Below, piece after piece: positions 9,288 to 20,100 of a stretch of 64,000 bases of DNA. The stretch lies in contig NC_039483.1 in assembly GCF_003590095.1 (NCBI RefSeq), positions 4,154,001-4,218,000 of the forward strand. The letters run 5' to 3'. Both the position numbers and the translations under genes were made by a program. Positions within the stretch are counted from its first letter, which is position 1. Each line of letters starts with the position of its first letter. The stretch comes from Trichoplusia ni (taxonomy: Eukaryota > Arthropoda > Insecta > Lepidoptera > Noctuidae). The notes below the pieces were generated by a model, which searched no databases, had not been told where the DNA came from, and saw only the letters and a program-made list of their open reading frames with translations.

Positions 9288-12200
9288 GAGCCCGGTGACG
9301 TTGATCTGCTGGCGCATCTTCTTGGCCTCCAGCTCCAGCTGCTGCTGCAGGTACAGCTCCTTGTGGTGCACCTTGTTGTGGTACTTCAAGTGGTGGGCTT
9401 TCGTGAACTTCTTGTTGCAAGGACCGCATCTGGAGATACAAATACAAAGATTATATAATTATTTATATAAGGTGTACTTCTTGCATCGGCTCGCCTTTTC
9501 AGGTAAGAGAGCACAAAGCTACCCCCAACAAACAATACATTTTATATATACATACTTTCAGAATGATAATTAGTTTACACAAAAAATAAAACATGTATGA
9601 TTAGAAAAACATGAGTCCAGGTTCTGTAAACTTTTTTTAACACTGGACATTTTTACTTATCATGCCATGTAATTATCACATCATTTTATGTAAGTACTAG
9701 TGTTTCTGGTATACTCACGAGTATTTCTTTTCTCCTGTGTGTGTCAGCATGTGGTTAGCGAGCACGTAGGAGTACGTGAACGACTTGCCACACAAAGAGC
9801 ACTGGTATGGACGAACGCCCATGTGTAACCTGTTTAAAGAATGGAACATTAGTAATTTTGTACTTGGTATGGAACTGGATAATGGTAATGGAACGTTAGT
9901 AGTCACGAAATAATTTATCAGCCTTTAGATTTTAGACGCGGGAGTCGTTCTTTAAAAAGAAAAAAATAGATATTGAAATCCGACAAAATTTTTAATTGTG
10001 TTATTTTGTTCTTAATTAATATGTAATTAGGATCCAAGAGGTCATATCTCTATGTATTTTTTTGGAATCAAAGGATAATAAGTATAAACTTACCTGTCTT
10101 GGACGGCCACATTCTAAACTCCACTCCGCAGTGGAACAGCTAAAATAACCCAACCATATTTACCATAATCAACACGATGTCTACTTGACTCCATTCGCCA
10201 CATCACCTGTAACTTCTCACCTAGACAATAAAGCCTACAATCGCTTACCTTTCATGCTTCTGCCGAGTACCGTAGTCTCCGAATCGTCGGTCGCAGATCC
10301 TGCACTTGTACGGTCGCTCGCCGGTGTGACGCTGCATGTGACGTTTGAGCGCTTCTCTCATGACGCTTGCGAAGCCGCACACGCTAATATGATGCGGTTT
10401 TATAGAGGTTTGTAGCGTTTCTTCGAAAGCAGAAATGTGTTGAGGCATGATAATGTTGGTCAATCTACTTAGTCTATATCGCGGCAATCCATTTAGGATT
10501 TTTTTTAGATACTCAATGAATTACTATCATGCCCCAATTAAACTTCTACTACTAACTTCACCTTCTGTTTTCTGCAGTCGAAGTCCGAATATGAAGGTCG
10601 TCGAGCAACGCAAGTGTATACGACTGAAAGTGTCCGCACACGCTGTATCCGTAAAAATAAACTATTTGTTCAAGGGACTTCGTTTTGAGACTGTTTTATT
10701 AGGCAATTTAATTTCTAATGTAATTACTGTTGTGGAAATCTTGGCAACCCTAAACCAAAGTTACCATAAGCTGCCAACAATTAATCATGTCAGTTGTTCA
10801 AGCAACTTTAACATTTAATCCAACAACAATCACCAAGTGGTACTTACTATTTTAGTAGTTTTAAGTCACCAAGGGTATAAAACAGTCTCAAACCTATCTC
10901 AGAAGCCCCGAAACTTGCCTCTCATGCTTCTGGCGACTGCCGAAGTCCCCGAAGCGGCGGTCACAGACGCGGCACTTGTAGGGCCGCACGCCCGTGTGCC
11001 GCATCATGTGGCGACGCAACTCCATGTTCAGAACGCACGCGTACCCGCAAACGCTGCAAATTAGCAGCAACGATACATTACGTATTATACAAATATGATC
11101 GTACCGCGCATCACAAATAAAATAGAAAAAAATAATGTTTATTACGGAGTGAAAAAATATAAATAAAAATGATAAACATTAAGCATCGAGTTACTAGTAA
11201 TAGACATTGATTTTTGTAAGTAGCACTACTACCTTTCAATTTAGAATCTTATAAGAATAGTTATTCCATATTATTCGTCTTGTATAAAGGGAATTGTAAT
11301 CTTATCAGATAAAACTTATAAGGTTGAAGGAGGAGTTTTCATTCTAAATTAGCAAGGCGTTTAATTTAAAAGGAAACAAATAAGGAGCTTTTATTGTGAA
11401 TCATAAAAAATATATAGAAATAAAATGAGAACATAAACATATAAAACAAAAATAAATAATAAACGAGACGCGGGTGCGGGTGCGTTCTTCAATGGCTTAA
11501 TATTTCTAACGTATTACCAGACACAGCGTGTAAAGAAACCGACAGAAAATGGGCGCAGGTGTTCTTATATCACGTTTTAAACATTATTTAGATGATGCAT
11601 GAATTGCAAAGACGCGCATATCTCTGACCCCCTACCAAGTGATATTTCTACACTCGCTAAAGTCAATAGAAAACGATCACAAAGCCGAATTCACGAGACT
11701 TGTTGAAAGGAAATGTCATCTCCATACATATGAGCGTTATTTATTGATCAAGGATTGTAGAAATTTCACTAGTTTGAGTAGAGTGACTGACATTAAACAT
11801 ATACAACATATTGCACTTTGCAATTCGATATGATAATTCTCGCATCGTCTAAATGAGTCTTTAAGGAAAGCAATTAACGTTGATTCATTGCACTGCAAAT
11901 TCACGTTGTGAATTAGAAATACATAAATCCTTATATTTGAATCCAATTACAAGACCCCACCGGCACCCATATCTCGCAGAAAACACTAAGGTGAAGTTGT
12001 TTGATTAACATTATAAATAGATAAGACAATTTTTAACATCTTATAAGCTATATTTACTTTAGTTAGTCTTGAGTTAATAATTTCTATAAGATAACCATTA
12101 CATTACATCAGAGACTTGTAAACAAAGGATAGGAAAAGGTGTTTTATTCGTCATGTATTCAAAATATATTTTTCTTCATAAGAAACCACTATACATTCAA

Positions 12201-15200
12201 AATTTTAACCTCTTAATCACACTTGTGTTTTTTTCTACTATCATGGTATTCTTTATTAATTTTCTGCCACTAAGTTTGCTACAGTATTTTCTAGCTAAAA
12301 TATTAGTTGTACATACCTGCAGACAAATGGTTTGATTCCTAAATGACGTCGGATGTGAGCCTGTAAGGACGCATTGGAGGTAAAGGAAGCGCCGCATGTT
12401 TCACAAGTGTGCCTGTAGGTGCAAAGATACATAGAACTTGAATTAGCAAAAGGGAAATTTGGTTCATAATTCAAGTTTTAATTTATTGTCTGCCATGAAC
12501 TGCGAGCGCATCAAAGAGGTTACTAAAATTCATATTTCAAATAGATATCTGCAATTAACTTGAACACAGTTTTGAATTCCTAACCATAACATCGCATGTA
12601 CAAAACTATTAGTTATTTGTGTAATGAACCTCATGTCAAATGCTGTAGTCAGTTAGTGGAAATGCATACAGATTGAACTAAGCTGATGTTCTTTAAAATG
12701 ACAATAATTCAAGCAAATTACTCTTTTTCTACTCACGTCTTCTCATAGATATATTTCTTCTTAGTCTGGTACTTCTTCTTAGGCTTAGGGTTTAGGATGT
12801 GCTCAGGGATTGGCTCGGAGAAGGCCAGGATGGTCTCCTTGAGCAGCATGTCCTCACCATCCTCTGACTTTGGCTGTTTCTTAGGTATCAGAGGCGTTTT
12901 GCGAGGCCTGCCGCGTTTGCGTGGTGGAGGTGCCTGCTGGTGCCATGAAAAAAATATAGGAGTAAGTATTTTATGTTTGTATATCTCCAAATAGGATAAG
13001 ATAGCTTTAAATTAGATGTTAGTTTTCTGCTAAACATTGATGCGCCTTGATTGTTAGTATGTAAAAATTTTAGTATGTAAAGATTTTCAGTTATTTGATG
13101 ATAAAATAATTGTTTCTTACAGTTTCTTTGCTTTCTGGTTCTGATTCAGGATCTTCACCAGCTGGTTCAAAATCAGGATCGTCATCTGGGTTTCCATATC
13201 CTAGGAAGAAATCAATACAGTCATTGTCATTTCAAAATTTACAACAAATAAAGTTTAGCAAATATAATTAAGGGTCACTAAACCACAAATCACCACTATC
13301 ACACTTAAATATTTGAACTACCTTTAACACAACACTAACTATAATGAAGACATTATCTCCTCACCATCATGACCAAACGCCTCATCCTCAGCATCCTCTG
13401 GCTCTTGCTTTAAATCCAAAGAGCCGGTGGCAAGTAATGTTGTTAGGGCTTCCGGCTCCTTCTCCTGACTCTTTGGTTTCTTGCGCTGATAGGGAGACAG
13501 TTCTGCAAAACAAAACAATGGTATTTATATTAATAAGCTATAAATTAGAAAATTAATGTTAATATGAAAATTGGCATAGAATCCTTGATTTATTACTGGA
13601 AATAAATTATTGAATACTCATGCAGTAAAAACATTATATTGTTAACTAGCTGTTACCCGCGACTTCGTCCGCGTGGTTAGAAAATATAATGTAGGTTTTT
13701 TTTTAATCGGATTAGTTTTTCTGCGTTTCTGCCCTTAGTTGTAAAATATTTCATTTCTGATCTGCTCCTATTAATCATAGATTGATGGTAGATATATATC
13801 CTATTGCCTTCCTCAGTTAATGGGCTAACACTGAAAGTCACTTGGACTTGCCAGATGTGCAGAAAAGTAACATGGCTTTCTATTTAGTAAAAGAATTTCC
13901 AAAATCGGTTCAGCATATTATGTTGAGATTACCCCCCACAATGTCACAGACACACAAATTTTACCTCTCTATGATATTATTAAAAAAATATACCTTAAGT
14001 TTAATTTTTCCTATATGCACATAACCTACATATACCGACTTATATTATAAAGCTGAAGAGTTTGTCAGGCTTGAACGCCCTAATCTCAGAAACTACTGAG
14101 CGGTATGAAAAAATATTTCAGTGTTAGCCCATTAACTGAGGAAGGCAATAGGATATATATCTACCATCAATCTATGATTAATAGGAGCAGATCAGAAATG
14201 AAATATTTTACAACTAAGGGCAGAAACGCAGAAAAACTAATCCGATTAAAAAAAAACCTACATTATATTTTCTAACCACGCGGACGAAGTCGCGGGTAAC
14301 AGCTAGTAAAACAATAAAGACTTCTTTTAATTTACTTTTCAAACTATGACAGACATCAAAATATGTCAAATGTTTGACAGGAAAGTAAGGTAAAGGCACC
14401 TATTTCCGCGGTGTTTTCATTATAACTTAAAAAAAAACATAAACTGAGTATTTAATATACCTTTCCGTAGAATTGGATTTTTTTATTAGACGTGTTATTT
14501 ATCTTAATTTGAAATATACTCACAGACTGACTGTAAAAAAGATAAAAAATGTTAAATAGTGAAAAATGCAAAGAAGTCTGAGGCACCTTATTCCGATTTA
14601 AAAATTCTAATTCCAATGCATTTGGTTCCTAATTCTGAGTGAAAAAAATATTAAGGAAAGGAGAAAGGCAAATCTCTTTATTGTCTTTGGATTTTAAATC
14701 AGTCTTAATGTTTAAAAATGCTCGGTATTTAAAAACTTAATTTTCTCCTCAATGCGTGAAGAAATACTCAAGAGATAAGTGTTTTCGATAAAAAAATATA
14801 AACCTTATGATATTTTAAACTAAACAAAAACTCACACAATATAAAACTATCAACTAAAACACTATTTAGCAAATTTAGTATGAAACATGCATTCAAGTAG
14901 CTGGTAGCTTTAAACTGAGCGATTATTTGAAAACCTACACATACTAAAGCCATCATTTGTAAGACTATTTGTGTGTGTACATAAATAATTAAAAAAACAG
15001 CTAAATTATTGATTAAATAATGTATCTTGCAGACAGAAGTAATAACACTGTTCTCTTCTACAATACCGGAATATGGTGCCTTTACCTTAATAAATTAAAA
15101 TTTGTTATTTTTTTGGTCTTTTCTGCATTTTTTTCGTTTTATCTCACCGTTTAAACCTTCCCTGGACTTCAACGAATAGTTCAAGACCAAAAAAAGCCAA

Positions 15201-16677
15201 ATCGGTTCAGCCGTTTTCGAGTTTTAGTGAGACTAACGAACAGCATTTCATTTTTATATATATAGATATTCAAGTTAGAACATATAAGAATAGCTCAGCA
15301 GGGGATAGATTAAGCTAATTTAGGAATAGACTGTAGCTTTAGAGCAGTATTTAAAGTAATGAAATTCTCAATTTTAATGTATTTCCAAGTATTATCTTGA
15401 ATATTGTCTTTTAGTTAGTTCGGCTAATATGAACGATACTAAAAATTGTAGTCTTGTGGGAATTATGTTTCTCATGTTATTAGTCATGTAACAGCTTTAG
15501 TGAATAACTAGCTGTTGCCCGCGACTTCTTCGCATGGTTAGAAGATATAAGTTATAATTTATACCTGCCTTCTATCTATCTTGTAGGATTCAGTCAGCGT
15601 TTGCAATGTAAGCGCAAAAAATGTGTTTTACGACCTCACATTAGAAACCTCAAAAATTTTAGCCTATGTGTTATTCTGATGTATAAGCTATATTGTGGTA
15701 AAGTTTCATTCAAATGCATTCAGTAGTTTTTACGTGAAAGAGTAACAAACATCCATACATCCATACTTACAAACTTTCGCCTTTATAATAGTAGTAATGG
15801 GTCCACTTTGGATATATATATTGGAGATTGGGTATCACAATGTTACATAATCCTTACCTATCTGTCCTTGTTCATTAGGATACTTCCTAGGCCGGCCTCT
15901 TTTTCTTGGTCCAGGAGCTTTAGTCACTACGGCACTGCTAGGAGTCTTGACAAGAGTGCGGGTCCATTGACCCTGAGGGTCATGTTCCACAGGCAACTCA
16001 TACTGCAGCAACAACCCATTCTCCTGCTTTATAGTTATAGTTTCTGTCTCTTTGCCAACTAGAACGAAAATTTTGTACTCAGTGACTCATTCAATGTTTA
16101 TAATTTGTAACACAAGCTACGCCTGTCACGTTTAGATGTTTAGGCGGGAATTTATATAAAGATATTTTAATTGTGCTCGATTGATATTCTAACCTTTTGA
16201 TGAATGCCCCGCAGACACAGTTTCCGAACTCTTCTTGAACTCTTCCAAACATTCTTTCAACGTATCGTTAGATGTAAGACACTGCTGCTTGAATAGATAG
16301 GCGTAAGTAAGCTTATCCACGCAATTCAGACATATTAGCGTCGGTAAACTATCATTTTTGGACACCTAAAATATAAAACATCATTTCGACTTTTCCATTA
16401 TTTGCTTACAAATTAATATCATCATATTTTTAAGTTCTGGGATGTCAGCAAAAAATCTTAATTTTGCAACAAATAAACCAATATAGCAACATTATTGTAG
16501 TAAAAAATCAAATAGGGTGGCCATCGCAACCATTTTGATGTGGTAATTTTTACATACCTCCACGCCGCAACAGTAGGTGTACTTGTCGCCAAGTTGTTCG
16601 TTATTTTCGTCCCAATCAAAGAGAGAAACCATGTCACCGGTTTCTAAACACACCCGACATGTTAATTGCCAATCCAT
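9288..16677 (-). CDS. ZAD/AT-hook/C2H2 zinc-finger protein, 3' end lost in gap
   Basis: Predicted DNA-binding nuclear protein. Exons on the minus strand: 16677-16558, 16365-16194, 16058-15858, 13502-13365, 13200-13121, 12936-12737, 12412-12317, then either 11053-10919 or 10383-10249, then 9829-9719 and 9429-9288. Phases agree at every junction, giving 465 residues to the gap. An N-terminal ZAD domain has cysteines C7, C10, C52 and C55. Two AT-hooks (RKRGRPRK) lie near residues 149-156 and 243-250, among acidic and basic linkers. Five C2H2 fingers follow, several of them split by introns. After the last finger comes a glutamine/leucine-rich helix that runs into the gap. Introns carry interspersed repeats, including a perfect 192-bp inverted repeat. 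The 12936 acceptor could be 3 nt further on. I do not assign an orthologue. Confidence 0.88.
9719..9829 (-). CDS. Common exon completing finger 3 and encoding finger 4
   Basis: This 111-nt exon begins with the last base of an arginine codon and then LHMGVRPYQC. It supplies the final histidine of the finger begun in either alternative exon. It also encodes a complete finger (C-SL-C, then H-x3-H) and the first part of a fifth. Acceptor AACAG ends at 9830; donor GTGAGT starts at 9718. Confidence 0.85.
10249..10383 (-). CDS. Alternative exon B encoding finger 2 body and finger 3
   Basis: 135 nt, entering with a codon split after two bases and leaving the same way. It encodes VCGFASVMREALKRH, an HTGERPYKC linker, and CRICDRRFGDYGTRQKHE. 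Acceptor ATTAG ends at 10384; donor GTAAGC starts at 10248. It is homologous along its whole length to exon A at 10919-11053, with identical length and phases. It lacks both the first cysteine of its opening finger and the last histidine of its closing finger. It therefore has to join exon 12412-12317 upstream and exon 9829-9719 downstream. Confidence 0.85.
10919..11053 (-). CDS. Alternative exon A encoding finger 2 body and finger 3
   Basis: 135 nt with the same phases as exon B. It encodes VCGYACVLNMELRRH, an HTGVRPYKC linker, and CRVCDRRFGDFGSRQKHE. Acceptor TTGCAG ends at 11054. The donor is GC, not GT (AG|GCAAGT at 10918), which is the usual form of a GC-AG intron. Splicing A to B keeps frame but gives KHE-S-VCG at the junction, removing one histidine and the next finger's first cysteine. 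Joint use would therefore be destructive. Confidence 0.85.
13645..14307. repeat. Perfect 192-bp inverted repeat from two opposed repeat copies
   Basis: Bases 13645-13836 are the exact reverse complement of 14116-14307, including a nine-base T run, with a 279-bp spacer. Each arm starts with the motif CTGTTACCCGCGACTTCG, typical of a lepidopteran interspersed repeat. The minus-strand copy appears complete down to about 14025, ending in an AAGCTTTATAAT-like tail read with mismatches. The plus-strand copy diverges after 13836. It lies in the 2.4-kb intron between 15858 and 13502 of the zinc-finger gene. Confidence 0.9.
15130..15267 (+). repeat. 3' fragment of an interspersed repeat
   Basis: It contains AATCGGTTCAGCCGTTTTCG and ends in ATTTTTATATATATAGAT, a form I associate with 3' ends of common lepidopteran non-LTR or SINE repeats. 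It lies in the same intron as the inverted repeat. Confidence 0.6.
15509..15801 (+). repeat. Apparently full-length SINE-like repeat
   Basis: It starts with the CTGTTGCCCGCGACTT motif and ends with CAAACTTTCGCCTTTATAATAGTAG. The length of about 290 bp suggests a complete copy of the same broad family as the repeat at 13645. It sits 56 bp from the 15858 end of a zinc-finger-gene exon. Confidence 0.65.
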
Positions 16678-17151
16678 TTTGTAGTAGAAACAGTGTAATT
16701 ATTGCAAGTAAAGCTAAAAACTCAACAAAATGCAGCGTTTTCTCAAACCGGAAGTTTGAACATTTGACATTGATACCAACATAACCACTACATATTATTG
16801 TCAAACGGCGGCAAAGGCTTCTTCCGTTCTGCCTCCATGCTTGCACTTTTTATGTGGTTAATTAATTAAATTATTACTCAAAGTAATACATTTTTTTGTA
16901 AATCATTTTGTTTTAATTATTTAATGGTCAAAAAAATAAATTATCACGAAAATATATTTTATTAAATCTGTGGCTATGCCAAAATTCATTGGTGGATCGA
17001 ACCGTACCAATCTACGACGCTGCCAACTTTCTAAAATAAATATTCTGCCCCTTCCCCTTTCAAGAAATGTCAAATCAGTGCAAAATACAACAATAATAAA
17101 CACGATGAAATTAAATCGAAACATAGTGAACGTGTAATAAATCAAGACAAA
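16678..17151. promoter_or_regulatory. Divergent promoter region of ZAD gene and SAC2-like gene
   Basis: The two start codons (16677 minus, 17152 plus) are 474 bp apart and point away from each other. Both 5' untranslated regions and core promoters should lie here. I see no clear TATA box or initiator that would fix the transcription starts. Confidence 0.6.
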
Positions 17152-20100
17152 ATGGAATTATTTCGATCAGAATTGTATTACATATTCGTCAGAAATGAAT
17201 CAAGTTTATGGTGGAACAGAATTACAGGGGCATTTTCTGTTCGATCAGGTGAATAATAAAAATCTTTTAAATTTTTTGGCAACTGCATTTATTATTTGAC
17301 CTAGATTTCCTTGTAATAAAATTGAAGATTAATCATATTAAGACAATAAAATTAGTATTCTAACTTAATAACTGTAATTATAATTGATTAAATTATCATA
17401 TAAAACTTGGTGTAAATTCTTTGTTTTAGCATGGGATCTGTCGGATATTGAGGATATCGAGTGCTTAGGGATAACTGATGGTATAATAGGCAAAGTCGAG
17501 CACTCCAATATATTCGAGCCTCGACTAATGATTATAAAAGAGAGTGCACCAGTGGGCACAATATATTTTCACCACACAATCTACAAAATCAAGTCAATAT
17601 GCTTTTTGAACATGGGGCAGGCGAACCAGGAGGTGGACTTGAGTCCTTGCACGAAGCACGGGTCCCTGAACTCTGTGTCGAGTTCCAACAAATCATTGAA
17701 CAAGAAGATGGGGGCTAGACTGTTTGAGAATTCAGCTTTCTTGAATAAAACTGTTGGTGCTGTGAAGAATGTCAGTAATACGATCAAGACAACGACACAG
17801 CAAGCTGCTACTCAGGTACATACACAATACTATATTACATAACAGGACATAGCAAGACTATGGTATCCGTAGGCATTGGCTATGCCAGTTTAGATGTCAA
17901 TTCATCCTCCTTAAATGCCTAAAATTCTTCTGAGTTTACATAATCTTTCATTGTAGTTATAATAAAGGAATTTCAGTACCTTGTGACAAGCATTAACAAA
18001 TGCTTAATAATTAATATATTACTTTAGTAACATGAAAAGGAATGGAATATAGTGTTACTCGTTAATAAGGAAAATATGTTGGTGAATAATATGTAATCAA
18101 TTTTTTGTTCATATCTACATAAAAACAATTGATAAGACAAACCTAAGATTACTCTGAAAATTTTTTGATGAAACAAAATATTTTTTAATAAATACTGAGA
18201 GTTTTATCCTGCATAGTAAGGAAAATGCTATCAAATACCAATAAGAAATGTACTATAAATGACAATGTTTTGTTATGTTCTGTTGGATGGAAACGATAGA
18301 GTTGGAAATTCAAACATTTGTTTTTTTTCTCAGAGCCTATTTTGTGAAGTTACTAACTTAACACTAAACAAATCAAAAATAAATATTTCAATATAATTTA
18401 AAAAAACCTATTTAAATATGTACTCTATTATTGTCAATTTACCATACAGTTTGTAACACTGATTTAGTAGATCAATAAAATATAACAAACGTATTTCCTT
18501 CCACATAATAGCATACAATGTTTTTATTACAACTAATTTTATACTTATACTATGTACACATAAGATTTAAATTACAATGAATCCTGAATGCTTTAGTACA
18601 ATTATTGATGTTTATAAATCTTCTGTTGCCTTGACATAAGGTTTAAATTGCGGTAAATCATTCTTCATCAAATAAAACAACTGAATATTTTAGGTTTTAT
18701 AAATGTAGGCAAGTCTCACATCCTTTATTACATTGATATAAGGTTCAAATTTGCAATGATTTATATCTTCTATACAGTAAAGTGTTCTCAGTGTCTGAGT
18801 CATGCGCAGGAAATGTTAGTTATACATAATATGACTTTATCTGCTGTACAATATGTAAATTATAATATTGAAAGGGTGATTGACAGTACTTTAGTATAAA
18901 TTTAAAATGTTTTGTTAATTTTATGTTCACGATTTGATGTGAATTGTTTTAATCCATTACAATACAATATCTAGTTATCAAGACCACAGTGTGTTTTTTT
19001 TAAATGATAGGTACTTTTTATAATATAACTCAGTTTGAACATTATTTTGATGATATTTTATCTTATATGTTGAGCTTACAATATCTCCACTTGCTTGTAA
19101 CAAATTCATAGGTTCTCATTAAAAAAGGATTTTGCTCTCATGGAGAAGAAATCAAGTCTCTGTATTGCGACGATTTGAGTCGCCATAAAATACCATGAGT
19201 GGCATACCATATTAAATCATGGTGCTTGTAAAAGTATCTCCAACTGGCGGTGGTTAAAGTTTACATTAATAATAAGAGTAAATCACACAGCCAATTATGT
19301 TATAAACAAAATGTTTCCTTCCTCGTCATACTGCCAATTTAGGTTTCCCTACTAAGGTATTTTAAACGCAAAAGACAGATTGATTTGAGAGTTAGTTACG
19401 CTCTTTCTTATCCCGTAGTAAAAGCACTTAAGCAACCGTAAAGGGTGGATGATCCTGGTTGCATTGCCTTGTAATTTGATATTACAAAAGTAACAGTAAT
19501 CTAATTTGAATTATAACTTTTTAAATACCTCGCGTACTAACACAACAATAATTCAACCAAAAATTAAATTTAAATTTTTCCACACAGGTAAAACAAACAG
19601 TCAAAAAGCAACGAGATCCGAAAATAGCCGAGCGTTTTGAGAAACGTCTGACCGACGAATTACACAAGATATTTGACGACTCCGAGAGTTTCTATTACTC
19701 AAGAACGCTGGACATTACCAACTCCTTACAAAGGCAGTATGAGATTGAGAAGATCTTGGAGTCGGAAGCTGGGACAGGGAAACCGGTTGTGGACATCACG
19801 AAGTGGTGGAAGCATGTTGATGACAGATTCTTCTGGAACAAACATATGCTTAAGGATATTATTGCGCTTGGTGTAAGTTTATTTCGCTCTTGGAATGATA
19901 TTAATATGCTTACAGGTGACACAACACCTCTGCAAAGATAATTTTTCATTAATGCATAAATTATAATACACTACTAATATATAAATTTAAATAATTTAAT
20001 TGAATTAATCTGTTGCGTATCGATCCGAATTTCATATTTTTAATAGTAGTTCAACTGGAATAAATGTTAATAACGATATGTAGGAAATCACATAGGAAAA

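Noticed and set aside
8215..9573. Long open frames spanning the N gap
   Set aside because: They exist only because Ns do not create stops. Only the 9288-9429 part is real, as an exon of the zinc-finger gene.
10094..10139. Possible extra exon on the minus strand between alternative exon B and the 9829 exon (acceptor TTTTAG, donor GTAAGT)
   Set aside because: It is 46 nt long, so it would change frame and reach the next exon in the wrong phase. It does not encode a finger. It could be a cryptic exon causing decay, but nothing supports use.
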